A stretch of 60,337 bases of DNA from Bacillota bacterium (GCA_023391275.1 JAEWBE010000057.1:1-60337), one strand, 5' to 3'. Numbered from the stretch's first letter, positions 16,081-25,227 are shown. Numbers and translations are program-made. The notes: a model not told the origin generated them from the letters alone.

Positions 16081-16120
16081 TATAACGCACTAGACCTTGC
16101 GCCACAAGCGGCTGCAAGGT
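16081..16120 (-). other. oriT: Origin of transfer (oriT), pMV158/MobV type
   Basis: Read on the minus strand, a hairpin (ACCTTGC at 16120-16114, inner GCC/GGC, GCAAGGT at 16100-16094) is followed directly by CTAGTGCGTTATAC. This matches the pMV158 nick region TAGTGTG/TTATAC with one change. The predicted nick is between G (16086) and T (16085). Hairpin then nick, 141 bp upstream of the mobV start and reading into it, is the known MobV arrangement. An open frame spanning 15956-16297 lies over it and is not counted as a gene. Confidence 0.8.
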
Positions 16121-16280
16121 CGTGCGGCGGGCTAAGCCCTGCACCCCTAAAAGCCTGACATCGCGCATAAATAACTGATGCAGAAATCTCTGCGCTTTGC
16201 CACTTTTGCCTACTCTGTAAACGAGCGTCAAAAAGCGCACCCCACACCAGAGTATACCTAGCCGCCGTGTGCCCCTGTGT

Positions 16281-16315
16281 GGCTGAATTTTACCCAACCT
16301 GGGGTAATTTCAGCC
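16281..16315. other. Second hairpin in the transfer region
   Basis: GGCTGAA (16281-16287) pairs with TTCAGCC (16309-16315), and inside it TTACCC (16290-16295) pairs with GGGTAA (16302-16307), with a small internal loop. CTGTGTGGC is present twice nearby (16275-16283 and 16343-16351). It may be part of an extended oriT or a replication signal. No T-run, so not a terminator. Confidence 0.4.
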
Positions 16316-16383
16316 GTAAGCAGTTTAAGGGCAAATTGACGGCTGTGTGGCGCCTAAACAAGCGTAAAAATTCCTGAAGCTTT

Positions 16384-16692
16384 TTAACTGATCGCAACCA
16401 GTTCGGCACTCCTTTTCTTTAGAAATTCCAAGAATACTTTTTTAAGATAAGCGGTAAAATTACGAACTCCTGCAAAAGACTTGCCATGCAGTTCTTCAAA
16501 AAACTCCATTATCACACAAGAGTCAATCTGCTCCAACAATCGAAGATTCTGCAACAGATTATCCGTTTGGGACTCTAAAATAATGCCAAGCAGACTGTCA
16601 ATGAGCGGCAGTTTGTCCGGCATTTCTTCTTCAAAATATTCGTATTCAATCTGTTCTTTCCATCGTTCCAGCGAATAGATATGGGAAAGAAA
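16384..16692 (-). pseudogene. 3' fragment of a plasmid/element protein (DUF6017-like)
   Basis: An open frame of about 103 codons without a usable start; an in-frame TGA stands at 16695-16693. The translation (ERWKEQIEYEYFEEEMP, then LEQIDSCVIMEFFEELHG, then AGVRNFTAYLKKVFLEFLKKR) is helical and resembles the C-terminal DUF6017 part of replication-initiator-like proteins that sit upstream of mobV in Clostridia elements. The initiator portion is missing, so this is read as a decayed remnant. Alternatively, a small gene could start at ATG 16623 (79 codons), but no ribosome site is seen. Confidence 0.5.
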
Positions 16693-17131
16693 TCACACGC
16701 TGCATAAATACGTATTACATGATGTAAAACTGCGTCACCATAGCCGCAATTATCCGCTGCAAAGCATAGACCCTTATTAAATAATTCAATACTGCTAAAA
16801 GCGAAATGTAAAATGATGTTCGCTCGTTTGCACCAGACCGCTACTTAATAGCGGCCTTTGAGCATTCCCAGTAAACACGAATACCCCTCCAAACCGTAAA
16901 GCTTAGAAGGGTATTTTAATGTATAGGCATGGAAACAACCCCGCCGAAACTCACGTTTTTTTTATTTGGCAGGGATGCTTTTTTACTGACATAGTTTAAA
17001 GTTGTTTTCGATACTTGGAAGGCGTGTCATTAGTGACCTTATCTTTAGTACATTCAGAGGTATGTTATGATAGACTTAGAAAATTGAAACAATCCCAATA
17101 TATCCATTGTATTCCGCAGCGCTCCTTGAAG
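16693..17131. other. Non-coding stretch at the element/PTS boundary
   Basis: No gene supported. There is one imperfect hairpin, AATACCC (16880-16886) with GGGTATT (16909-16915), followed by TTAATG. No copy of the tRNA-Ser 3' end is seen that would mark the right attachment site. The right edge of the mobile element is therefore unresolved; it abuts the broken PTS gene near 17140. Confidence 0.6.
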
Positions 17132-18205
17132 TTAGTTATGTACAACGTTCCCTTTTGTGTAAGGAGTGACCCCGCCAATCCAATAGGGCATTCCCGCGAG
17201 ACTGGCGATAGGAACAAAAGCAACGCCAGGCACCAAAAGAGAAATAGCAATAGAGATTGGGGTCATGATAATAAAGGTGGCCATAACAGAGGGGTCACCC
17301 AGCAGGATAGCCGGGTCACATGCCACATTCAGCTTTCTGTCGCCAAATCTTTTTTTCATAAAGGTAGTAATTGTCATTGACACTGGTACGATGCCTTCGC
17401 ACAGCAATGCCGCCATTTTGGGGAATAATGTCATCGTTGCCGACATAACAACGCCAATTGTCAATACACCGGCAAAAGGATACCCTGCCAAGACGCCCAG
17501 TATGATGCCAATAATCATCCCAATGACCATTACCTCTCCAAAGATCCCGAATCTCTCTTTGATATCTTCTGAAGAAGCGTGGATTTTGTTAAGACCTGGA
17601 ATCCTGTTAATCACCTTCATGACCAGAAACGCAAACAACCCGGGAATCGTGGCAGAAGTTGCGATTACTGTTACGTTATCTATATTGTTAAACTTTTGAA
17701 AAGTCGGAGCTGTCCAGTCTGCCAATTTCATCATAAAAACTAATGTGGCTGTTCCGACGACGATACTTAGAACCAGATTTCCTGTCTGTGCCCACACAAA
17801 GGCCCCGATGACGACCCCATGCCACGTATTGGAAATATCGCTCCACATGGTATTTGTCCATTTGAGCAAAATAAAAATAACATTAATTATCAAAATTAAA
17901 AATAAACAAATAAAATTTCCCGGATAAAGGGCTAAGCCGTTAACGACTGCATAGCCTCCGTCAACAACGTTAAGAGAAATTCCTAACCTTTGAGAGAGGG
18001 CCGTTGAAATCGATTGCATCTGTCCTACGCAATAATTCATAACCAGATTAACACCGGTAATTCCAATTGCGAAAAGGCAGGCACTTCGCAATGCATTCTT
18101 AATCCCACCACCAAACACCAAGCAAATCGTTCCCATTATCAGCCCAACTAATACCGGAGATGGTAAAGTGAATATCCAAGTTACAGCTGCCATTACATAT
18201 TGCAT
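17132..18205 (-). pseudogene. PTS IIC component, galactitol family, C-terminally truncated
   Basis: 357 residues of a GatC-type membrane permease: many hydrophobic helices, NVVDGGYAVVNGLALYPG, the conserved KLADWTAP, IPGLNKIHASSEDIKERFGIFGE, and GDPSVMATFIIMTPISI near the end. Normal members have about 420-450 residues and continue after a RGN-(I/V)-F-R-T segment. Here the match runs to YTKGNV and the frame closes three codons later. Roughly the last 60-90 residues (final membrane helices) are lost where the mobile-element DNA begins. Start ATG 18205 follows AAGAGG by 7-8 bases; an ATG at 18223 overlaps that site. Likely non-functional. Confidence 0.75.
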
Positions 18206-18270
18206 TTTGATGCCTCTTTTCATTATTTCAATTTAGCTGTTGTAAAACACGCTTGTAATCTACAGCCGCT

Positions 18271-18570
18271 TTAATTGGCCTTTAAAAGATCTATTAACTC
18301 TTCAATTACTTTCTCTTCACCCGCATGGTCCTGAACAACAAACGGCAATCCGTTTAATACCGGGAAATTATGCTTGGCAGTATAGGCCGTCGAACAAACG
18401 AGGACATCAATTCTGTTCTCATATCGCGGAATGTCGCTTATCATTCCATGTTCAATTTTTACATCCTTTATGCCGTGCTTCCTTAGGCCGTTCCGAATTC
18501 CCTCCGCTGCCATAAACGAGGTTAGTTTCCCCGCACCACAGCAAACATAAATGAACTTTTTGTCTGGCAT
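18271..18570 (-). CDS. PTS IIB component, galactitol-type
   Basis: 99 residues, typical IIB size. N-terminal strand then phosphorylation-site loop KFIYVCCGAGKLTSFMAAEGI; the active Cys begins the CGxG loop (Cys11 by position in the fold). It accepts phosphate from IIA and passes it to sugar bound by IIC. ATG 18570 has GGAGAA 6-10 bases before; the open frame up to 18627 has no ribosome site. It lies 65 bp before the IIC gene and after manA, in one operon. No IIA gene is in the window, so with IIC broken the system is probably dead or dependent on other loci. Confidence 0.85.
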   Translation of the reverse strand: MPDKKFIYVCCGAGKLTSFMAAEGIRNGLRKHGIKDVKIEHGMISDIPRYENRIDVLVCSTAYTAKHNFPVLNGLPFVVQDHAGEEKVIEELIDLLKAN

Positions 18571-18626
18571 TGTTATTCTCCTCTCATATATAAGGGTACC
18601 AAGCCTTCCATTGTTTCGCACAGGCA

Positions 18627-19586
18627 TTAACCGTGTGCCGCTAAAATTTTCAGGTTTCCGTCCAGGGTGAACTCTTTCACTTTCGCTGTCAGAAGATAAC
18701 TGTCGCCCGCCTTAATGGGAATGTCATTGATTTTGCCTTCGCCCTCCACGACAAAGCAAGCGTAGTAGGGCTTTTTCTTGACAACTTTCCCGTTTCCGTT
18801 AACATCAAAAATTCTTACAGAAAAGTTCGGGTTGTCTGTCAGTTCCCGCTCATGTACATTTCCGTAGTCACTGTCAACAAAATTGTAAGTCATTTCTTCG
18901 TAAGGTATCAACACGTTCGCCTTTACTTTGTCAATGTCTATTTTCCTCTCCTTACCATCTCTATCTTTTCTGTGGTAATCATATAAGCGATATGTCAAAA
19001 CGCATGATGTGCATACCTCGATAAATGTTGTCCCTTTTTGAAGAGCGTGAAGTGTACCCGCTTCCAAGTTAAAAAAGGATCCCTTCTTAACCGGCTTTTC
19101 CTGAACCAACTCATCGAAAGCGTCTCTGGCTATATAGTCCTCGAACTGCTCTATCGTTTTCGCATTATGTCCAAGTACTACTTTTGCAGGTTCGTTATCA
19201 ACATCGACGATATACCAGCACTCAGCCTTCCCATGAGAATTTTCATATTTCATTGCGTACTCTTCCCTCGGGTGAACCTGAATACTTAAATCTGCCGCTG
19301 CGTGGCAAACCCCGATTTGAATCGGTATAATTTCCCACCTTCGTTCATTTTCACTTCCGAATAAATCTGGCTCCGTATTGTAAAGATAGTGCAAATTTTT
19401 TCCGGCGTATTTGCCGTTTACGATTTCATTAGATGCTAAGGGGTGCCCCGAGAAAGCTAAAAGACTTGATACTGTGCTCTTGTCCGCTTTTTCATCTACA
19501 GGTATCGGGTAACGCTTCAGGATACTGCCGTCTCCCCAAATGGTAGATCCCACAGGTGTGCTTAGAAATAAAATCTCTTCCGACAT
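18627..19586 (-). CDS. manA: Mannose-6-phosphate isomerase, class I
   Basis: 319 residues, standard length for the short type I enzyme of Firmicutes. The zinc site is visible: DLSIQVHPREEYA (Gln and His) and GTLHAL, with IWGDGSILKRYPIP at the N-terminus and SWG-less C-terminal cupin strand GDSYLLTAKVKEF. It converts mannose-6-phosphate and fructose-6-phosphate. Being first in the PTS operon, it suggests the imported sugar phosphate was related to mannose, or an epimer. ATG start with TTGAGGA 6-7 bases before. Confidence 0.92.
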   Translation of the reverse strand: MSEEILFLSTPVGSTIWGDGSILKRYPIPVDEKADKSTVSSLLAFSGHPLASNEIVNGKYAGKNLHYLYNTEPDLFGSENERRWEIIPIQIGVCHAAADLSIQVHPREEYAMKYENSHGKAECWYIVDVDNEPAKVVLGHNAKTIEQFEDYIARDAFDELVQEKPVKKGSFFNLEAGTLHALQKGTTFIEVCTSCVLTYRLYDYHRKDRDGKERKIDIDKVKANVLIPYEEMTYNFVDSDYGNVHERELTDNPNFSVRIFDVNGNGKVVKKKPYYACFVVEGEGKINDIPIKAGDSYLLTAKVKEFTLDGNLKILAAHG

Positions 19587-19954
19587 TTTTCCTCAACCTT
19601 TCAGTTTTTTGTTGAATACTCCCAAATTGATTATCTATATCGTATCAGAATTAATGATTGCAGAAAAGACTAGCTTGCAGCAAAAAAAGCGGAATGGAGT
19701 TATACCATAATTCATGTTTTGCTAAAAGAGATTTTTGAATCACCCTATTTATTTGCACATATACTTTTTCTTATTGATTTAATTAAAGACTGCCATCATT
19801 TTTTAATTTGAGTCTGACCTGGAGCAAGTTGAAAGTGTCACAAAATGTACCAAAGAAAATCAGGATTGCACCAAATTCTCCCACAGAAACTATAGAACGC
19901 CCAGAGGAGAACCTATTAATATTTCATTGCAACGGTAGAAATCTCACTGCCACT
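19587..19954. other. Non-coding gap upstream of manA
   Basis: No gene supported. The part near manA is AT-rich and probably holds its promoter, but I cannot pick clear -35/-10 boxes. Around 19835-19880 the phrases GTCACAAAATGTACCAAAG and TTGCACCAAATTC look like repeated terminal motifs of an IS21-type insertion sequence, but no transposase is present, so this is only a weak hint of an IS remnant. Confidence 0.4.
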
Positions 19955-21593
19955 ACACTCCAATCGGTATAATCGCCCTGTCAAACCAGCGGCATACTGT
20001 ACGGATCACCAAATTTGGAAAGCGCAAGCTGAACAATTTGACCTCCAATCTTGCTTATAGGCAGATCGTGATACAGATTTTCCAATTCCTCCGGAGTCAG
20101 GCTAGAATCGCCGTTGATACCCAGCAATGCAAGCATCTGAGGCTTCATGTTGTCGGCCAGTATTTCAGTCATCATGTCACGCTGGTCTTGGGTAAAGCTG
20201 TGTTCCCCGGCCGTTTTTCGGCAGTTTTGCCTGTTATCTGGATATGTAATATATGCTCATAAGTGATTGTCGTCACCTCGAAAGCGGTGCTGTCGCCGTT
20301 GTTCACCATTTTGCTTTCGTGATGTTCTATGGTTTCCACATAACTGCTTATCAAATTCATGTCCCAAAAAGTCTGTTTCAGAATGGCGACGCGCCCGGCA
20401 TCCATTGTAACCACGTCCATACCGTTTTTCGTGTCCATGCTGGTCTTGACAGCAAATACCGCTACAATGTCCGGCCAGTTGTTTGGTACAGTACTTGACA
20501 CGCAACCACTACACTCATACTTAACGCTGTCAATATTGCCGTTATCTTCTATGATTTTTCCAATTTTGGAAGCGAATTCCGAATTGGTCTGCTGCACGAT
20601 TTCTGAAACGGGTGTCACTTTTTCAGATTTATCCTCGCCGGAAAAGAAAATGCCGAACGGAGAGGCAACAAGCGCACCAACGACTGCAATAATAATTATC
20701 ACCAGCAGGGCGCCTCCCCCACCAATTAGGGTGATTATCCCTTTGATCAATGCAGTAGCAGCTTTGGCAACAGTCTTTCCAACATGCACAGCAAAACGCG
20801 CTGTGGCTTTAGCTGCCTGTGTACCATGCTTGATCGCTTGTTTAGCACTCCTCTTTTGTGCTGCTTTTTTTCTTACAGTCTGTGCAGTTCTAGCGGTGAC
20901 ATTCTTTGTCTTTGGATTGAATATGCCTGCTTTTTCGACGATTGATTTTCCGGTCTGTTGTGTAGTCCTGTTTTCCCAATGGAGAAAAGGCTCTTCTTTT
21001 ACAGCGTTATCGGAGGGTCTTGCAAATGAAGCGGACTTTGTTTCCGAAAAGTCAGCAGACTGCATCAATCGTTTATCATTGGCACGTTCCAGGGTATCCT
21101 GGATGCTCTGCTTTTTCATCTGAGAATCTTCTGCTTTTTTGATTTGATAGGTTTTCTTTGCTCGTTCTGACATATGACTGCTTTCCGGCGATGGGATAGA
21201 AAAATGCCCGGCCTGTTTTGGCCGGGCATTTTTATCAGTCGTTTTTCGTTTGTAATATTGCTGTGTTACATTTGAAGTAGTTCCCTCTCCGCTCCCGGTT
21301 GTCCCGCATGCTTGGGCTGTATCAGGTCGAGTGATTTCACCACAGCGCATATTTCGATGCAGGAAGCCGATGTTGCGCCGAACTATATCTCCAGCATAGT
21401 TGGCATCACCATGCACGGTGTTTTCCACTTGACCAGTCGCATATTCGTTTGGTTTTTCGTTATTGCTTTGTCCTGTCAATTGCCTTGCCCGGTATTGTTC
21501 TATGAGAATACTGCGAGCCTCGCGGGGTATGACCTGTGATTTTTCCACTATTTTCGGCTTTGTCATTTGAGGCATGGTTTTAACGTTTTTCAT
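19955..21593 (-). pseudogene. Conjugative-element cell wall hydrolase (CD1108 family, NlpC/P60), decayed
   Basis: The N-terminal 470 or so residues read through: a Lys/Gln-rich region, the repeated AKATARFAVHVGKTVAKAA stretch, one membrane helix (LLVIIIIAVVGALVASPFGIFFSG) and an extracellular VirB1/VirB8-like region (ASKIGKIIEDNG, DIVAVFAVKTSMDTK, YEHILHIQITGKTAE). Then a frameshift near 20180-20215 moves the match to the next frame (FTQDQRDMMTEILADN, KIGGQIVQLALSKFGDPYSMPL). A TGA at 19983-19981 interrupts the NlpC/P60 domain just before GDYTDWS, where the family has the catalytic Cys (DCS). Frameshift, stop and lost nucleophile together show a dead gene. AGGAGG precedes ATG 21593. It marks an old ICE remnant. 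Confidence 0.8.
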
Positions 21594-21618
21594 GCGAGTT
21601 AAACCTCCTTGCAGACAT

Positions 21619-21649
21619 AAAAAATCGCCCCTTATGGAGGCGATTTTTT
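21619..21649. terminator. Bidirectional terminator after the reverse transcriptase fragment
   Basis: AAAAAATCGCC (21619-21629) pairs perfectly with GGCGATTTTTT (21639-21649). It has a run of T on either strand and lies at the 3' end of the RT frame. Confidence 0.85.
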
Positions 21650-22240
21650 CAGTTAACATCACTCTTGCTCATTATAATTAAAGATTTTAGATAACTTACA
21701 TATTCACACATTTCTTGATCCTTAGGATTGATAAATAGAGCATGGTTGGCTTGACCTAGTAAATGATAAAGATAATTTTTTCTTGTCTCCTGTATCATTT
21801 GCAAATGGGAATTCAACCCGAATTTTTTAATATAATAAATCTGTTGACGAATATCCCGACGTGCATTTCTGGAAATTTGCAAATTCTTATTTACCACTAC
21901 CCCGGTAACCTCTTGCCTTGCGCTTTGCTTTGCAACTCTTGTTTTGTGGGAATTTATCACAAAACCATTTTCAGACATCAATTTATTCACATAGCGTAAT
22001 AATATGCCTATTTTCAATTCACCAGAAAATGTTAAGTCATCTGCATATCGCGTATAGCGCCACTTGTTTTTCTGAACAAATTCTCCGATTTTTTCATCAA
22101 GTGGCAAAAATGTTATATTAGAAAGTTGGGGACTTGTTGGTGCTCCTTGGGGCAAGCAGTTATTATAGCAACATAAATTTGCTAATAATGCAGAAACGGA
22201 ATTGTTGTATATGATCTTCTTGGGTATGGAATCAACGCTA
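21649..22240 (-). pseudogene. Retron-type reverse transcriptase, N-terminally truncated
   Basis: About 195 C-terminal residues of an RT. Motifs: CCYNNCLPQGAPTSPQLSNI (retron signature QGAPTSP), catalytic YTRYADDLTFSG (YADD), GFVINSHKTR, and the retron thumb VTGVVVNKNLQISRNARRDIRQQIYYIKKFG. Group II intron enzymes instead carry QGG-ISP, so this is retron-like. Retron RTs have about 310-340 residues; the first third (RT1-RT3) and any msr-msd RNA upstream are missing. The homologous frame fades near 22240, where the opposite strand becomes the PTS gene. The last residues are intact. No longer functional. Confidence 0.8.
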
Positions 22241-23343
22241 CTCAAAATTTGATGGCTCTTTTGGCGGCTTTTTCGATCGCATACCATTTGGCAAAGAGTT
22301 TTGATAAAGATTCTTTAAGCGCAGGCGTCGCATCTGTTGCGTCTTTTATCCTTTTGACACCGTCTTCTACGACGATCACCGATAAAGCGAATAACGTACT
22401 TCCGGTCAACAACGTGATTCCAACCAATTGGTTAGGAAGCCAAGGCCTTTTCTCTGCAATCATCGTCGCAATTATTTCAACTCTTATTTTTAATTTTATT
22501 ATAAATAGAAAAATCACCATAAAGATGCCCGAAAGTGTCCCGCCAATGGTCGCAAGATCTTTTGAGTCTATTATTCCCTTCATGGTTATAACTGCCTTTT
22601 TCCTCTTTATCAGATTCCTGTTTAGTCTGACGCCTTATGGGACGATTCACCAGACGATCTATTCCGTTCTGCAGCAGCCGTTTACAAAGTTCGGACTTAC
22701 TCTTCCGGCGATCATCATCGTGACCCTTGTTTCCAGGATACTCTGGATGCTGGGTGTGCATGGGGATATGGTCGCCATGACACCGTTGATGCCGATTTTG
22801 ATGGCCGGCTATGCGGAAAATCTGCAAGCCTTTCAAGCAGGGAAGCCACTGCCGCATATTTTAGGGCTGGCTTTTCTACTACTCTATACTCAAATCGGCG
22901 GTGCCGGAAATTATCTTGGGCTCGCGTTCATTATGGCTTTCCGGGCAAAGAGCAAACGGTACCGCGCTCTTGGAAAGATCGCTTTCCCTCCCGCCATATT
23001 TGGCATTCAGGAACCGCTCCATTTTGGTATGCCCGCCGTGATGAATCCAATCATGGCAGTTCCTTTTATTCTTGCGCCGACGCTTTCTATTATCGTAGCA
23101 TACTTTGCTACTAGCATCGGCCTTGCCGCCGTTCCAACCCTTTCTATAGCCTTTTGCCCGTTTGGAATAGCTGGGCTGCTGTGCGGAGGCATCAGTTGTT
23201 TGATCCTCAGTATCGTAGTTTTACTGATGTCCACAGCAATCTACTATCCCTTCTTTAGAGTAATGGATAAGATAGCGGTTCAGGAGGAAGAAAAATTAGA
23301 ACTTGAAAAAGAAAATGATTCTGCCACCGCACCGTCTGTTTAA
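22227..23343 (+). pseudogene. PTS IIC component, lactose/cellobiose family, N-terminally truncated
   Basis: About 365-370 residues of a CelB-type permease. The homologous region starts mid-helix (NLMALLAAFSIAYHLAKSF) and continues with SAGVASVASFILLTP, LGVHGD, IGGAGNYLGLAF, and FGIQEPLHFGMPAVMNP, which holds the conserved substrate-site Glu and His. Normal members have about 430-450 residues, so about 70-80 N-terminal residues are missing. The first ATG (22249) has no ribosome site. The gene starts at the same point where the retron RT loses its own N-terminus. The intact 6-phospho-beta-glucosidase follows 38 bp later. Likely non-functional. Confidence 0.8.
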
Positions 23344-23381
23344 GACAATAAATAGGTTCGAATTGAAAGGAGAAATTCACA

Positions 23382-24791
23382 ATGAGTAACACAAAAAAAG
23401 ATCTTTCTGATGATTTCCTGTGGGGCGGTGCTGTAACGTCATTCCAGATCGAGGGCGCTTGGAACGAAGGGGGAAAAGGCCAATCCATCGTTGACGCAAG
23501 GCCCATTCGGGAGGGCATCTCCGATTGGAAGGTTGCAATAGACTTTTACCACCGGTACAAAGAGGACATTGCTTTGTTCAAGGAATTGGGTCTCAGCGCA
23601 TTCCGTTTCAGCATTTCGTGGCCGCGCATCATTCCGGATGGGGAAGGCGAAGTCAGTGAAGAAGGGATTGCTTTTTACAGTGACCTGATTGATGAGCTCC
23701 AAAAAAACGGCATAGAACCGGTTATCACTTTGTACCACTTTGAGATGCCGCTTAATCTGGCGAAAAAGTACAACGGTTTTGCCTCCAGAAAAGTTGTGGA
23801 TTTGTTTGAGAGATATTGTCAGGTCGTATTTGAGCGGTTCGGCGACCGGGTAAAATATTGGATCACGTTCAACGAAATGAATTCGGCAACCATGAATTTC
23901 TCCTCAACCTTCTACGGTATCACCGATTTTAAGGGCGCTGACCCCGAAGCGGTCACCTATCAGGTTAACCATAATGTTATCATGGCGCATGCAAAGGCCG
24001 TTCACCTGTGTAAAAAGATTTGTCGCAAAGATGCTAAAATCTCCTGTATGATCAATTACACCCCAGTTTATCCGGCCACTTCTAAACCTGAGGATGTATT
24101 TGCAGCGTTCAGAGCAAATAAGCTGAACTGTGAGTTTACCCTTGATCTGTGCGTGAAGGGGGAATATCCGAGCTACCTTACAAGTTATCTGGAGAAAAAG
24201 GGGATTGCTCCGGAAATTCTTCCTGGGGATATGGACTTACTGAAATCTGCGAAAGTGGATTTTATTGCCTTCAGCTATTATATGAGCATGGCGGTAAAGG
24301 CTGTGGCGGAAAATAGCCCGGGAGTTCCCGAATTGTTTACAATGCTCGGGAAGGAAGATATGTATTATGCGGTAAAAAATGAATATCTGCAGGCATCCGA
24401 ATGGTCCTGGCCGATCGATCCCATTGGCTTGAGATTAGTACTGAATGAGTTGAAAGACCGATATGAACTGCCTCTCTTCATTGTTGAGAACGGCTTAGGG
24501 GTACATGAGGAATTAAACAGTGAAATGACCGTGAATGATGATTACCGCATTGACTATTTGGGGAAACATATCGAGCAATGCAAATTGGCCGTTCAAGATG
24601 GTATCGACTTGATGGGTTATCTGGTATGGGGGCCGATAGACATATTGAGTTCCCAGGGTGAAATGAGCAAACGCTATGGGTTCATTTTTGTCAACCGTAC
24701 GGAGACGGATCTGAGGGATCTGAAAAGATATAAAAAGAAAAGCTTTGAATGGTTTAAGAAAGTAATAGAAACTAACGGCGAAAATATTTAA
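23382..24791 (+). CDS. 6-phospho-beta-glucosidase (GH1)
   Basis: 469 residues, full GH1 length. N-terminal DDFLWGGAVTSFQIEGAW, acid/base Glu in WITFNEMN (about 163; NEM replaces the usual NEP), and nucleophile Glu in LFIVENGLG (about 368). The C-terminal MGYLVWGPIDILSSQGEMSKRYGFI is typical of phospho-glycosidases. It cleaves 6-phospho-beta-glucosides brought in by a cellobiose-type PTS. GAAAGGAGAA stands 7-8 bases before the ATG. Its partner permease upstream is broken, so the enzyme depends on another transporter or another promoter. Confidence 0.93.
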   Translation: MSNTKKDLSDDFLWGGAVTSFQIEGAWNEGGKGQSIVDARPIREGISDWKVAIDFYHRYKEDIALFKELGLSAFRFSISWPRIIPDGEGEVSEEGIAFYSDLIDELQKNGIEPVITLYHFEMPLNLAKKYNGFASRKVVDLFERYCQVVFERFGDRVKYWITFNEMNSATMNFSSTFYGITDFKGADPEAVTYQVNHNVIMAHAKAVHLCKKICRKDAKISCMINYTPVYPATSKPEDVFAAFRANKLNCEFTLDLCVKGEYPSYLTSYLEKKGIAPEILPGDMDLLKSAKVDFIAFSYYMSMAVKAVAENSPGVPELFTMLGKEDMYYAVKNEYLQASEWSWPIDPIGLRLVLNELKDRYELPLFIVENGLGVHEELNSEMTVNDDYRIDYLGKHIEQCKLAVQDGIDLMGYLVWGPIDILSSQGEMSKRYGFIFVNRTETDLRDLKRYKKKSFEWFKKVIETNGENI

Positions 24792-24794
24792 CAT

Positions 24795-24830
24795 AAACCC
24801 GCACTGGCACCAACATGCTAGTGCGGGTTT
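24795..24830 (+). terminator. Terminator after the 6-phospho-beta-glucosidase
   Basis: AAACCCGCACT (24795-24805) pairs perfectly with AGTGCGGGTTT (24820-24830), 14-base loop, followed by GTTTC. Confidence 0.85.
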
Positions 24831-24951
24831 GTTTCTTCGAGATTTATGCACCAAATGATTTACCCTCTCTGATCTTGTTTTTCAATCATACGCACGTATA
24901 CTGTGCTCACACAAATTCTTTTATTATCCTAACTATCTATAAAAATTGCAG

Positions 24952-25021
24952 CATCTATATTCACCTAACTTTCCAAAACTAAAGGGACAATGACGTAACT
25001 GTCATTGTCCCTTTAGTTTTG
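24952..25021 (+). repeat. 28-bp repeat, copy 1, fused to a 21-bp perfect hairpin
   Basis: CATCTATATTCACCTAAC (start of the 28-bp unit, 24952-24979) recurs at 26561-26588 with 26 of 28 identities. Immediately behind it lies a perfect 21-bp stem, 24974-24994 with 25001-25021 (arm starts CAAAACTAAAGGGACAATG), loop GTAACT. The 24836-24951 and 25022-25176 stretches hold no gene. Confidence 0.7.
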
Positions 25022-25176
25022 CATATTTATTGGGTTTCAAGATAAAACTCCAAGAAGAGCTCCGCTCATTTTAGTCACGATATCATTCAAGGTACCCGCC
25101 TCTATCCCGTCGTAGTTTGAATTGCTGAATTGCACGGTTACAAAATTATAAATAATAAAATCGACATATCAATCAC

Positions 25177-25227
25177 TTGACAAAGTAATTTGAATATGAT
25201 ATAAGTAGTAAGTAATAAGTAGTAAGT
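25177..25227 (+). promoter_or_regulatory. Promoter with tandem 11-bp repeat before the gene at 25271
   Basis: TTGACA (25177-25182), 17-bp spacer, TATAAG (25200-25205). AAGTAGTAAGT occurs twice with a 14-bp period (25203-25213 and 25217-25227), overlapping the -10 box and transcription start. This is a likely binding site for a repressor, possibly the MerR-like protein encoded two genes on. Confidence 0.65.

Noticed and set aside
15956..16297. A 113-codon open frame on the minus strand upstream of mobV
   Set aside because: It covers the oriT hairpin and nick site, has no clear ribosome site and a protein sequence without recognisable pattern; inverted repeats explain the region better.
19835..19880. 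IS21-like terminal repeats
   Set aside because: Only two loosely similar ACCAAA phrases are seen and no transposase gene; not enough to call an insertion sequence.
21649..22240. Group II intron reverse transcriptase
   Set aside because: The QGAPTSP motif and the VTGVVVN thumb are retron-type; no maturase domain or intron RNA structure is visible.
16300..22250. Right attachment site of the tRNA-Ser element
   Set aside because: I searched by eye for copies of the tRNA 3' end and of the anticodon arm and found none; the right limit is left open.
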